A stretch of 64,000 nucleotides of DNA from Nocardioides sp. AX2bis. Its GTDB lineage: Bacteria; Actinomycetota; Actinomycetes; Propionibacteriales; Nocardioidaceae. Within the stretch, counting starts at the first letter, position 1, and the number at the start of each line of letters is the position of its first letter. Shown here one piece after another: positions 1 through 6,751 of the stretch. Made by a program: the position numbers and the translations under genes. The DNA is taken from contig NZ_LR733215.1 of NCBI RefSeq assembly GCF_902506435.1, positions 1,991,528 through 2,055,527 of the forward strand. Reading direction: 5' to 3'. Below the pieces are notes generated by a model. That model worked only from the letters and a program-made list of their open reading frames with translations, was not told the origin of the DNA and did no database searches.

Positions 1-527
1 TGCGCGAGCACCGGGACCTCTTCCTGGACAAGAGCACCTTCTCGATGGACTGGTACTACCCGGTCCTCGGCGGCGCCGTGCGGGGTGCGGCGGCGCGCGC
101 GATGCTCGACGAGCGCTGGGAGGACTTCGTGGTGCCCGGGATGGGCATCCGCTGCGTCGACACCAACCCGTGGGTGACCGGCGCGGAGACCTGCGAGCTG
201 GCGATGGCCCTCGACGCCGAGGGCGACCACGCGCGGGCCCGCGCCCTGCTGGTCGACATGCAGCACCTGCGGCACGGGTCGGGCGGCTACTTCACCGGCT
301 GGGTCTACGGCGACGACGTCTACTGGCCGCGCGAGCTCACCGCCTGGACCGGCGCCGCGGTGATCCTGGCGGTGGACGCGCTGGGGGAGACCTACGGGCA
401 CGCGACCCCGGGCTCGGGCATCATGCGCGGCACCTCGCTGGCGCCCGACTTCGCCGAGCTGCTGCTGGAGTGCGGGTGCCACGACGTGCCCGCGGGCCAC
501 GACCGCCGGGACCACGGAACGCCCTAG
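1..527 (+). CDS. Prenyltransferase/squalene-oxidase-like toroid protein, C-terminal part
   Basis: The gene enters from the left edge. The frame is open from base 3 and ends at TAG 525-527, so about 174 residues of the C-terminus are visible. The fragment is rich in Trp, Tyr, Gly and acidic residues (MDWYYPVLGG, GYFTGWVYGDD, YWPRELTAWTGAAV), which resembles the alpha/alpha-toroid proteins annotated as prenyltransferase in actinobacteria. Those often sit beside glycosyltransferase and methyltransferase genes, and a class I methyltransferase lies just downstream at 1864-2523. The real start is outside the window. Substrate and reaction cannot be told from this piece. Confidence 0.6.
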   Translation, partial: REHRDLFLDKSTFSMDWYYPVLGGAVRGAAARAMLDERWEDFVVPGMGIRCVDTNPWVTGAETCELAMALDAEGDHARARALLVDMQHLRHGSGGYFTGWVYGDDVYWPRELTAWTGAAVILAVDALGETYGHATPGSGIMRGTSLAPDFAELLLECGCHDVPAGHDRRDHGTP

Positions 528-537
528 GCTCGGCGGG

Positions 538-1779
538 GTGACCCTGCCCCGGCTCGACGACCAGGAGCAGCGCGTCCTCGGCGCGCTGCTCGAGAAGCAG
601 CGCACCGTCCCGGCGTCCTACCCGCTGTCGGGCCAGGCGCTGCGCAGCGCCTGCAACCAGACCAGCAGCCGGGAGCCGGTCGTCGACTACGACGACGCGA
701 CGGTCGAGCAGGTCGCGCGCCGGCTCAAGGACCACGAGCTGGTGCGGATCGTCTGGTCGGAGAAGGGCCGCCGCACGCTGCGCTACCACCAGCGGCTCAC
801 CGAGGCGCTGGACCTCGGCGAGGACGAGGCCGCCGTCCTGACGCTGCTGCTGCTCCGCGGTGCGCAGGCGCCCGGGGAGCTGCGGACGCGCTCCGAGCGG
901 CTGCACCCGTTCACCGACCGGCGCGACGTGGAGGAGGTGCTGACCCGGCTGGCCGCGCGGGACGAGCCCCTGGTGCGCGAGCTCGAGCGGCGGGCCGGTC
1001 AGCGCGAGCGCCGGTGGGTGCACCTGCTGGGGCCGGTCGACGACGGCGCGGGCGATGCTGCGGGTGCGGGTGCGGGTGCGGTCGCGGAGGCGGCCCTGCC
1101 CGAGGGTGGGCCCGAGGCGCGCGACGCGCGGGTGCGGACGTCGTACGACGCGGTGGCCCCCGCGTACGCCGACGCCCTGACCGACGAGCTCGACGTCCTG
1201 GTCCTGGAGCGGTGGCTGCTGGACCGGGTCGCCGCGCACGCCGTCGCCGACGGCGGCCCCGTGGTCGAGGTCGGCTGCGGTCCGGGTCACGTGACGGCGT
1301 ACCTCGCCGCCGCCGGCGCGGAGGCGCACGGCCTGGACCTGTCGCCGGGGATGGTGGAGCAGGCCCGGGCACGGTTCCCGGACGCGGAGTTCGAGGTCGG
1401 CGACCTCCGCCGACTTGTCCGGCCCCGCGACCACGACGGCTGGGCGGCGGTGCTGGCGTGGTACTCCCTCATCCACTCGGTGCCCGCCGAGCTGCCTGAG
1501 GCGTTCGCCGCGCTGGTCCGTCCGCTGCGGCCCGGCGGCCTGCTCGTCGTGGCGCTGCACGCCGGCTCCGGCCTCGAGCACGCCGGGACGTGGTTCGACG
1601 AGGACGTCGACCTCGACTTCGTCCGCCACGACCCCGCCTCGGTGGCGGCGCAGCTCACCGAGGCCGGCCTGGTCGACGTCGAGTGGTACCACCGCGGCCC
1701 GGTCACCGCCCACGGCGAGCAGCGCGAGCGGGTCTACCTCCTCGCCCGCCGAGATGACGCTCGCGGACAGCCGAGATGA
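538..1779 (+). CDS. YceH-family (DUF480) winged-helix protein fused to a class I SAM methyltransferase
   Basis: 413 residues. Residues 1-165 match the YceH/DUF480 family: LLEKQRTVPASYPL near the start, SACNQTSSREPVVDYDD at 38-53, and a second helix-rich half ending RRWVHLLGP. A low-complexity Ala/Gly linker (about 168-195) follows, then a Rossmann methyltransferase with SAM motif I VVEVGCGPG at 242-250 and DLSPGMVEQAR after it. YceH has no assigned biochemical role and the methyl acceptor is unknown. GTG 538 is chosen because a -10-like TAGGCT at 525-530 ends 7 nt before it, suggesting a leaderless mRNA. The last codons run into a 22-bp tandem repeat, so the C-terminal tail RDDARGQPR is probably repeat-derived. 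Confidence 0.85.
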   Translation: MTLPRLDDQEQRVLGALLEKQRTVPASYPLSGQALRSACNQTSSREPVVDYDDATVEQVARRLKDHELVRIVWSEKGRRTLRYHQRLTEALDLGEDEAAVLTLLLLRGAQAPGELRTRSERLHPFTDRRDVEEVLTRLAARDEPLVRELERRAGQRERRWVHLLGPVDDGAGDAAGAGAGAVAEAALPEGGPEARDARVRTSYDAVAPAYADALTDELDVLVLERWLLDRVAAHAVADGGPVVEVGCGPGHVTAYLAAAGAEAHGLDLSPGMVEQARARFPDAEFEVGDLRRLVRPRDHDGWAAVLAWYSLIHSVPAELPEAFAALVRPLRPGGLLVVALHAGSGLEHAGTWFDEDVDLDFVRHDPASVAAQLTEAGLVDVEWYHRGPVTAHGEQRERVYLLARRDDARGQPR

Positions 1780-1810
1780 CGCTCGCGGCGCCTCGAGATG
1801 ACGATTCCGG
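1749..1810. repeat. 22-bp tandem repeat, about three units
   Basis: The core CCGAGATGACGCTCGCGG is present exactly at 1749-1766 and 1771-1788. A degenerate third unit (TCGAGATGACGATTCCGG) lies at 1793-1810, so the period is 22. The first unit and most of the second are read as the last codons of the upstream gene. The array leads directly into the 35-bp interspersed element at 1822. Confidence 0.8.
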
Positions 1811-1821
1811 GCACGTCCGGC

Positions 1822-1856
1822 GGTCGAGGAGCGAGCGAAGCGAGCGTCACGAGACC
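1822..1856 (+). repeat. 35-bp interspersed element, full copy
   Basis: This unit begins GGTCGAGGAGCGAGCG and ends CGTCACGAGACC. It lies between two converging genes. Full copies also occur at 11067-11101 (same orientation) and four times in 54616-54951 (opposite orientation). The ends GGTC/GACC are complementary and the centre contains a doubled GCTCGCT (on the other strand). It is an intergenic dispersed repeat with no coding content. Confidence 0.8.
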
Positions 1857-1863
1857 GACGGCG

Positions 1864-2550
<687 letters not shown>

Positions 2551-2664
2551 CTACCTGACGTGCGGGGATGCCGGGCGACGAGGCCTGTTCCGGTTGCTTC
2601 TCCACCGGGTGGCGGCCTGGCGGAGCCGAGGCAGTCCTGACGGACCGCCGCCGCGCGCCGTGGG

Positions 2665-3129
2665 TCAGGGCCTTCGTCGTCCGGCTTCTTCGGCGCGTCG
2701 GACCCATCGTGAGCCGGGACCCTCGGTTGCGGCGGCGTCGTCCTGGTTGATCAGTGAGCACCGGGTCAGCGACAGGCAGCCGCAGCCGATGCACTCGTCG
2801 AGCGAGGTCTGCAGCCTCTCGAGCGTCCGGATGCGGGCTGCGACGAGCTCGCGCCACGGGGCGGCCACTGCAGCCCAGTCGTCCTGGGTGGGGATGGTGT
2901 CAGAGGGAAGCGTGTCGAGCAGCTCCCTGATCTCGCTCAGGGTCAGTCCGACGCGTTGGGCGGCGGTGACGAACGCCAGTCGTCGCAAGACGTGGCGTGG
3001 GTAGCGGCGCTGGTTGCCCGTGGTCCGGGTCGACTGGATCAGGCCGCGGTCCTCGTAGAACCGAAGCGTGGCGGTGCTGAGGCCCGCCCGCTCAGCGACC
3101 GCACCCACCGTGAGCGCATCGACCGCCAC
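2665..3129 (-). CDS. soxR: Redox-sensing MerR-family activator SoxR
   Basis: 154 residues with an N-terminal MerR winged helix (LTVGAVAERAGLSTATLRFYEDRGL, described here in two parts: LTVGAVAERAG and LSTATLRFYEDRGL, 6-30), a dimerisation helix at about 80-110, and the SoxR [2Fe-2S] motif CIGCGCLSLTRC with Cys113, 116, 118 and 124 (C-x2-C-x-C-x5-C, the same spacing as E. coli SoxR). Oxidation of this cluster by redox-cycling compounds is the known activating signal of the family; in actinomycetes the ligands are typically quinone-like metabolites. The gene is divergent from a questin-oxidase-like gene with a SoxR-box-like dyad between them. GTG start. Confidence 0.93.
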   Translation of the reverse strand: MAVDALTVGAVAERAGLSTATLRFYEDRGLIQSTRTTGNQRRYPRHVLRRLAFVTAAQRVGLTLSEIRELLDTLPSDTIPTQDDWAAVAAPWRELVAARIRTLERLQTSLDECIGCGCLSLTRCSLINQDDAAATEGPGSRWVRRAEEAGRRRP

Positions 3130-3147
3130 GTCTGCCTGCCCTTCCCC

Positions 3148-3178
3148 TTGATTTCAAGTGGACTTTAACGTGTCGACT
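3148..3178 (+). promoter_or_regulatory. SoxR-box-like dyad inside a 19-nt-spacer promoter
   Basis: The dyad TTCAAGT-GG-ACTTTAA (3153-3168, half-sites agree at 6 of 7 positions) has the core TCAAGT..ACTT of the E. coli SoxR box. It sits between -35 TTGATT (3148-3153) and -10 TCGACT (3173-3178), exactly 19 nt apart, the long spacer characteristic of MerR-family targets. The -10 ends 6 nt before GTG 3185. The same dyad is 24 nt upstream of soxR, so it could also serve autoregulation. Confidence 0.6.
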
Positions 3179-3184
3179 GTGCGG

Positions 3185-4228
3185 GTGACAGACCCCCACG
3201 AGGCCCTCGACGAGTCCTACTCCCGGCTGCACACGACCGGCCCCGAGTTCGACGGGTGGCTCTCGAACCATGGGCCGATGGCAGCAGACGCCCTCATCAG
3301 GCTCGGGAGGACCGAGGCGGTCGAGGCATGGGTCGGGCGCTACTCGCGCAGGCTCCACCACGCCCCCGGACCCCGGTGGGCGATCGACGAGTCCGAGTGG
3401 CGCGAGGTCCTCGGCGACCCTTCCCGGTTGGGAGACTGGTGTGCCTTCTTCGAGGAACGGCTCACCGAGGAGCCGTGGCGAGACGTCCTGGTCAGGTGGT
3501 GGCCCCGATTGATCGACGGGGCCATCGCGTCGGCGACCCACGGCCTGATCCGCACCGGGCATGCGGTGCGCGCCCTGCTGGAGACAACGACACCGGCTCG
3601 GACGGTCGAGCTCGCGCACGCCCTCGGCTACTGGGCGGCGCGACACCAACGCCTGCCTGCGCACGGTCGACCAGCAGGCGCACTTCCGCCCGAAGACGCC
3701 TTGAGTGAGGTGCCGAGCATCGGAGTCAGCGGCGGGATCCGTACGCGCCTGGGGGACCTCGACCACAGCGCCCAATGGGCTCCCGCGGTTGGTCGACTCC
3801 GACCTCTTCCCGGGCCCGAAGCCGTCCCAGCAGCGCTGGATGAGCTCGTCGATGCGGCGGTGGGCCACTACGCGTACTGGGCTCATCGCAACCCCGTGAT
3901 GCTGGTCCACGCTGCTACCGCGCCACGTGCCGCCGCCCTGGTCCTGCCCGCGTTGCCCACAGACCTCTGGGCGCAGACACACGACGCAGCCTGGGCTGCC
4001 TCCGCCTCGATCAGTGCCGCCTACCGCCCCACCGGGGCACGACCCGCGACACCCGGCCGGGGTGGGCGTCTGCTGACCCCGGAACGCGTCACCGACATGG
4101 CGGTCGCGACCGACGACGAGCACGCCATCAAGTTCGTCGAGGTGGCCCAGGAGAGCCACCGGCGAGGCAATCCAGCAGCGCTCGCCGCCGGCGCTCAAGC
4201 GGCGGCGCTCATCGGCACCGGCAGGTGA
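3185..4228 (+). CDS. Questin oxidase family protein (AflY/GedK-like)
   Basis: 347 residues from GTG 3185. The sequence (LDESYSRLHTTGPEFDGWLS, NHGPMAADALIRLGR, THGLIRTGHAVRAL) looks like the questin-oxidase family, whose fungal members open anthraquinone rings in a Baeyer-Villiger-like step; bacterial members are uncharacterised. Histidines recur in helix-like segments (NHGP, ATHGLIRTGH, VEVAQESHRRGNPA). The frame is open back to GTG 3158, but that codon lies inside the SoxR-box-like dyad and 3170/3179 overlap or abut the -10, so 3185, 6 nt after the -10, is the consistent leaderless start. Divergent from soxR; likely SoxR-controlled. Oxidation of a quinone-type toxin is my inference. Confidence 0.75.
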   Translation: MTDPHEALDESYSRLHTTGPEFDGWLSNHGPMAADALIRLGRTEAVEAWVGRYSRRLHHAPGPRWAIDESEWREVLGDPSRLGDWCAFFEERLTEEPWRDVLVRWWPRLIDGAIASATHGLIRTGHAVRALLETTTPARTVELAHALGYWAARHQRLPAHGRPAGALPPEDALSEVPSIGVSGGIRTRLGDLDHSAQWAPAVGRLRPLPGPEAVPAALDELVDAAVGHYAYWAHRNPVMLVHAATAPRAAALVLPALPTDLWAQTHDAAWAASASISAAYRPTGARPATPGRGGRLLTPERVTDMAVATDDEHAIKFVEVAQESHRRGNPAALAAGAQAAALIGTGR

Positions 4229-4823
4229 GCGATCTACCCATACGCCGGCTGCGGGTCGGTGGGGACAGCCGCCACAGCGTCGAGGCTCGGGTGTCCGACC
4301 GGTCCGCGACAGCAGCCGGGGCGCCGCCGACGCCCGCGTAGTGCGGGTCGTCGTCCAACGCGAAGCACCAGGCGCGATCTGCGGGCCAGATGAACGCCGG
4401 CGGTGGCGTGTGTCCGACCACCGTGCTCTCCATCCGTGGGGTGTCCCAGTCGTCGATGTCGGCCAGTGCGCCCCGGAACAGGAAGAACAGACGGTTCGGC
4501 AGCGCGACCTTCGGTTGTCCGTCCAGCCCGGGTGGGGTGCCCCAGCCGTCCCACATGCAGAAGTAGGCGTCGTCAGGGGTGCGGGTATGGGCGGCCAGCA
4601 CGGTTACGACGTCGCGGACCACGTCGAGGTCGTCGGGGTCGTCAAGGACATCGAGGTCCACGTCATTCTCCGACTGCCCTGGAGCGGTCGGGTCGGGCAG
4701 GAACCGCACCCGTGCGTACGCCGGGAACACCTGGGGACCGAACGTCACCAGGGTTCCCCACGGGGTGCCTCGCTCCCTGAGCCAGGCCGCGGCAGAGCGG
4801 TCACGTGAGAACGTCAGGGTCAC
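4209..4823 (-). CDS. Conserved hypothetical protein, probably frameshifted near its 3' end
   Basis: I do not recognise a function. The first ~175 residues look like a soluble alpha/beta protein (FLPDPTAPGQSENDVDLDVL, YFCMWDGWGTPPG, RLFFLFRGALADIDDW, AFIWPADRAWCFALDDDPHY). After AGVGGAPAAVADR the frame becomes Arg/Ser-rich and ends only at 4209, overlapping the convergent gene that ends at 4228. The neighbouring frame reads GHPSLDAVAAVPTDPQPAYG and stops at TAG 4234-4236, which removes the overlap and is far more protein-like. A single +1 change around 4285-4300 therefore probably separates the ends; a sequencing error is equally possible. GTG start at 4823. Confidence 0.55.
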   Translation of the reverse strand: MTLTFSRDRSAAAWLRERGTPWGTLVTFGPQVFPAYARVRFLPDPTAPGQSENDVDLDVLDDPDDLDVVRDVVTVLAAHTRTPDDAYFCMWDGWGTPPGLDGQPKVALPNRLFFLFRGALADIDDWDTPRMESTVVGHTPPPAFIWPADRAWCFALDDDPHYAGVGGAPAAVADRSDTRASTLWRLSPPTRSRRMGRSLTCRCR

Positions 4824-4833
4824 GACCCACGTT

Positions 4834-5343
4834 CTAGCACTGCCGACGCCTCCGCGGCGCGGACCTCGCGCTTCGACGGCCTACCAACGGGAGCGCAGCC
4901 GGGCGCGACCACGCCACCTCGCGCCCCAGCTGCCCGGTCGCGACGAAAAGCCGGACCTGGTGCGTCCCGGCCAGGACGGTCGCCAGCTCGTCCCGGTCGG
5001 CCGGCGCGAACCCCAGGCCCTGCCAGAACGGCCCCGACCGGCGGCTGAAGAGCCAGGCCGTACGCGCGCCGTCCCCGGCCGCGCGGGCCAGCGCGAACCG
5101 GGCCAGCTCGCTGCCGAGCCCGGCCGACCGCGCCGCGGGGCTGACGGCGACGCTGCGCAGCAGCGCGTGCCGCCCGTCCTCGCTGACCTCGTAGCCGGTG
5201 CTGGCGACGACCCGCTCCTCCGTGTCGCGCCCGACCCACAGCCGGACGGTCGGAGCGTCCAGGCCGCTCAGGGTCAGGTCGACCTCGCCGAGGAACGCGG
5301 TGAGATCGGCGACGTCGTCGGGTCCCACCTCACTCAGCCACAC
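4834..5343 (-). CDS. GNAT-family N-acetyltransferase
   Basis: 169 residues. The GNAT fold is visible as VWLSEVGPDDVADLTAFL (alpha 1), VRLWVGRDTEERVVASTGYE (beta 2-3), the acetyl-CoA stretch LLRSVAVSPAARSAGLGSEL, and ARTAWLFSRRSGPFWQGLGF near the end, typical of small-molecule acetyltransferases such as ArsN2-type proteins. The substrate is unknown. The frame stays open far upstream, but GTG 5343 is preceded by a good Shine-Dalgarno AAGGA at 7 nt, and a longer start would run over the divergent MOSC gene. Upstream lies an 11-bp inverted repeat shared with that gene. Confidence 0.8.
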   Translation of the reverse strand: MWLSEVGPDDVADLTAFLGEVDLTLSGLDAPTVRLWVGRDTEERVVASTGYEVSEDGRHALLRSVAVSPAARSAGLGSELARFALARAAGDGARTAWLFSRRSGPFWQGLGFAPADRDELATVLAGTHQVRLFVATGQLGREVAWSRPAALPLVGRRSARSAPRRRRQC

Positions 5344-5411
5344 CTGTCGATCCTTGCAGCCCACGGGATCCAGGTCTGCCACGCCACAGGACGCCCGGGT
5401 CACGCGGAGCG

Positions 5412-5504
5412 GGAAGGAACGACGTCCGCAACCCTGCGGGCGGCACCGGGCTGACCGGCACGACCGGATCGACGGCCGGACCCGCCGCCGGCTTCGTTCC
5501 TTCC
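5412..5504. repeat. Inverted repeat in a divergent promoter region
   Basis: GGAAGGAACGA at 5412-5422 is repeated in perfect inverse as TCGTTCCTTCC at 5494-5504, 71 nt apart, between the divergent GNAT (start 5343) and MOSC (start 5524) genes. The right arm ends 7 nt before the MOSC -10-like TACGCT (5512-5517). Possible operator pair; no regulator is identified. Confidence 0.4.
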
Positions 5505-5523
5505 GGCTACGTACGCTCCGCAC

Positions 5524-5976
5524 GTGAGCCAGCGCGTCCAGTCCCTCCACGTCGCCAAGGGCCGTCGGCTCCCGATGCGGGAGGTGCCCGAGGTGCACGC
5601 CGAGGCCGGCGCCGGCATCGTCGGCGACCGGTACCACGGCAGCCGGCACCGCCACGTGACCGTGCAGAGCGCGGAGGCGCTGGCCGAGGCCGAGGAGCGG
5701 TTCGGCGCGCCGGTCCCCGCCGGGCTGACCCGACGCAACGTCACCGTGGACGCCGGGATGATCCCCACCGCGCCCGGCACCCGGCTGCGGGTGGGGGAGT
5801 CGCTGCTCGAGGTGGTCCGGGTGGCCGCCCCCTGCAAGCTGCTGGACGACACGATCGGCCGGGGCGCCCAGGAGGCGCTGCGTCGCCGCGGCGGGTCGGT
5901 GCTACGGGTCCTCGAGTCCGGCCGGATCGCGGTCGGCGACGAGGTCGAGGTGCTCGAGCCGCCCGTCAGCTCCTGA
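5524..5976 (+). CDS. MOSC domain-containing protein
   Basis: 150 residues, essentially one MOSC domain, the beta-barrel found at the C-terminus of molybdenum-cofactor sulfurases. Seen: VGDRYHGSRHRHVTVQSAEA (30-50), GLTRRNVTVDAG, LRVGESLLEV and the conserved Cys in AAPCKLLDD, which in the family is the proposed sulfur carrier. Stand-alone MOSC proteins are thought to act on Moco or small sulfur/amidoxime substrates. GTG 5524 follows a -10-like TACGCT at 5512-5517 by 6 nt, suggesting leaderless expression. Its 3' end overlaps the convergent hydrolase by 11 nt. Confidence 0.85.
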   Translation: MSQRVQSLHVAKGRRLPMREVPEVHAEAGAGIVGDRYHGSRHRHVTVQSAEALAEAEERFGAPVPAGLTRRNVTVDAGMIPTAPGTRLRVGESLLEVVRVAAPCKLLDDTIGRGAQEALRRRGGSVLRVLESGRIAVGDEVEVLEPPVSS

Positions 5977-6718
5977 GCTTCTCGCCGAAGAACCCCAGCA
6001 CCCGGTCGACCGCCACCTGCTGGCGCTGCGTGGTCACCGTGGAGTGCCCGGCGCCGGGGAGGTCGACCCGCAGGAACGCCTCGCCCAGCTCGCGGTCCAG
6101 GGTGTCGAAGCGGGTGCCCGTGGCCGGGTCCTTGGCGAACTGCAGGCCCAGCACGGAGCAGCCGCCGGCAGCCCGTCGCTTGACCGTCGCCAGGTCCTCG
6201 GGCGACAGGTTGAGGTCGGCGGCCCGGGCCCTGCCGACCGGGAACGGCGCCGACGGCTGGCACAGCACCGGTGCGGCCACGCTGTCGTCGACCATCATGG
6301 CCAGCGCGAAGCCGCCGGTGAAGCACATCCCCAGCGCCCCGACGCCGGGCCCGCCCAGCTCGGCGTGAAGGGTGCGCGCCAGGCTCCGCAGCCACCCCGC
6401 GACCGGCGTCGTCTCGCCGGTGGCGAGCTTGGTGAACTCCCGGCTCACGCAGACCTGCCGGAACGCCTGCGCGACGTGGGCCGGGCTCATCCCGCGCCCC
6501 GGCGTGCCGAACAGGTGGGGCATCACCACGGTGAACCCCGCGTCGACGACCTCCTGCGCGAAGGTCGCCACCTGCGGCGTGATGCCCGGGATCTCGTGGA
6601 TCACGACGACACCCGGGCCGCTGCCGCCTCGGTAGGTCGGGTGGGTCGTGCCCTCGTCGTCGGTGTGGTGGCCGAGGGTCCAGCCCTCCAGGGCCGGTGG
6701 GGTCGCGGTGCTGGTCAT
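5966..6718 (-). CDS. Dienelactone hydrolase family protein
   Basis: 250 residues, alpha/beta-hydrolase fold. The family markers are GVVVIHEIPGITP (Glu42 of the Cys-activating network), nucleophile Cys132 in GMCFTGG, an Asp in FAKDPATGTRF and the terminal His in LPGAGHSTV. Dienelactone hydrolases open enol-lactones in chlorocatechol degradation, but most actinobacterial paralogues, like this isolated one, have unknown ester or lactone substrates. The reading frame is open far upstream; ATG 6718 (MTSTATPPALEGW) begins where family similarity begins and avoids overlap with the divergent photolyase gene at 6752. Confidence 0.85.
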   Translation of the reverse strand: MTSTATPPALEGWTLGHHTDDEGTTHPTYRGGSGPGVVVIHEIPGITPQVATFAQEVVDAGFTVVMPHLFGTPGRGMSPAHVAQAFRQVCVSREFTKLATGETTPVAGWLRSLARTLHAELGGPGVGALGMCFTGGFALAMMVDDSVAAPVLCQPSAPFPVGRARAADLNLSPEDLATVKRRAAGGCSVLGLQFAKDPATGTRFDTLDRELGEAFLRVDLPGAGHSTVTTQRQQVAVDRVLGFFGEKLRS

Positions 6719-6751
6719 GGGGGTGAGTATGGCGTGGCTAGCCTCGCGAGC

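Noticed and set aside
421..1713. Long open frame on the minus strand opposite the YceH-methyltransferase gene
   Set aside because: Arg/Gly/Val-rich composition without domains; it is the expected antisense shadow of a GC-rich gene.
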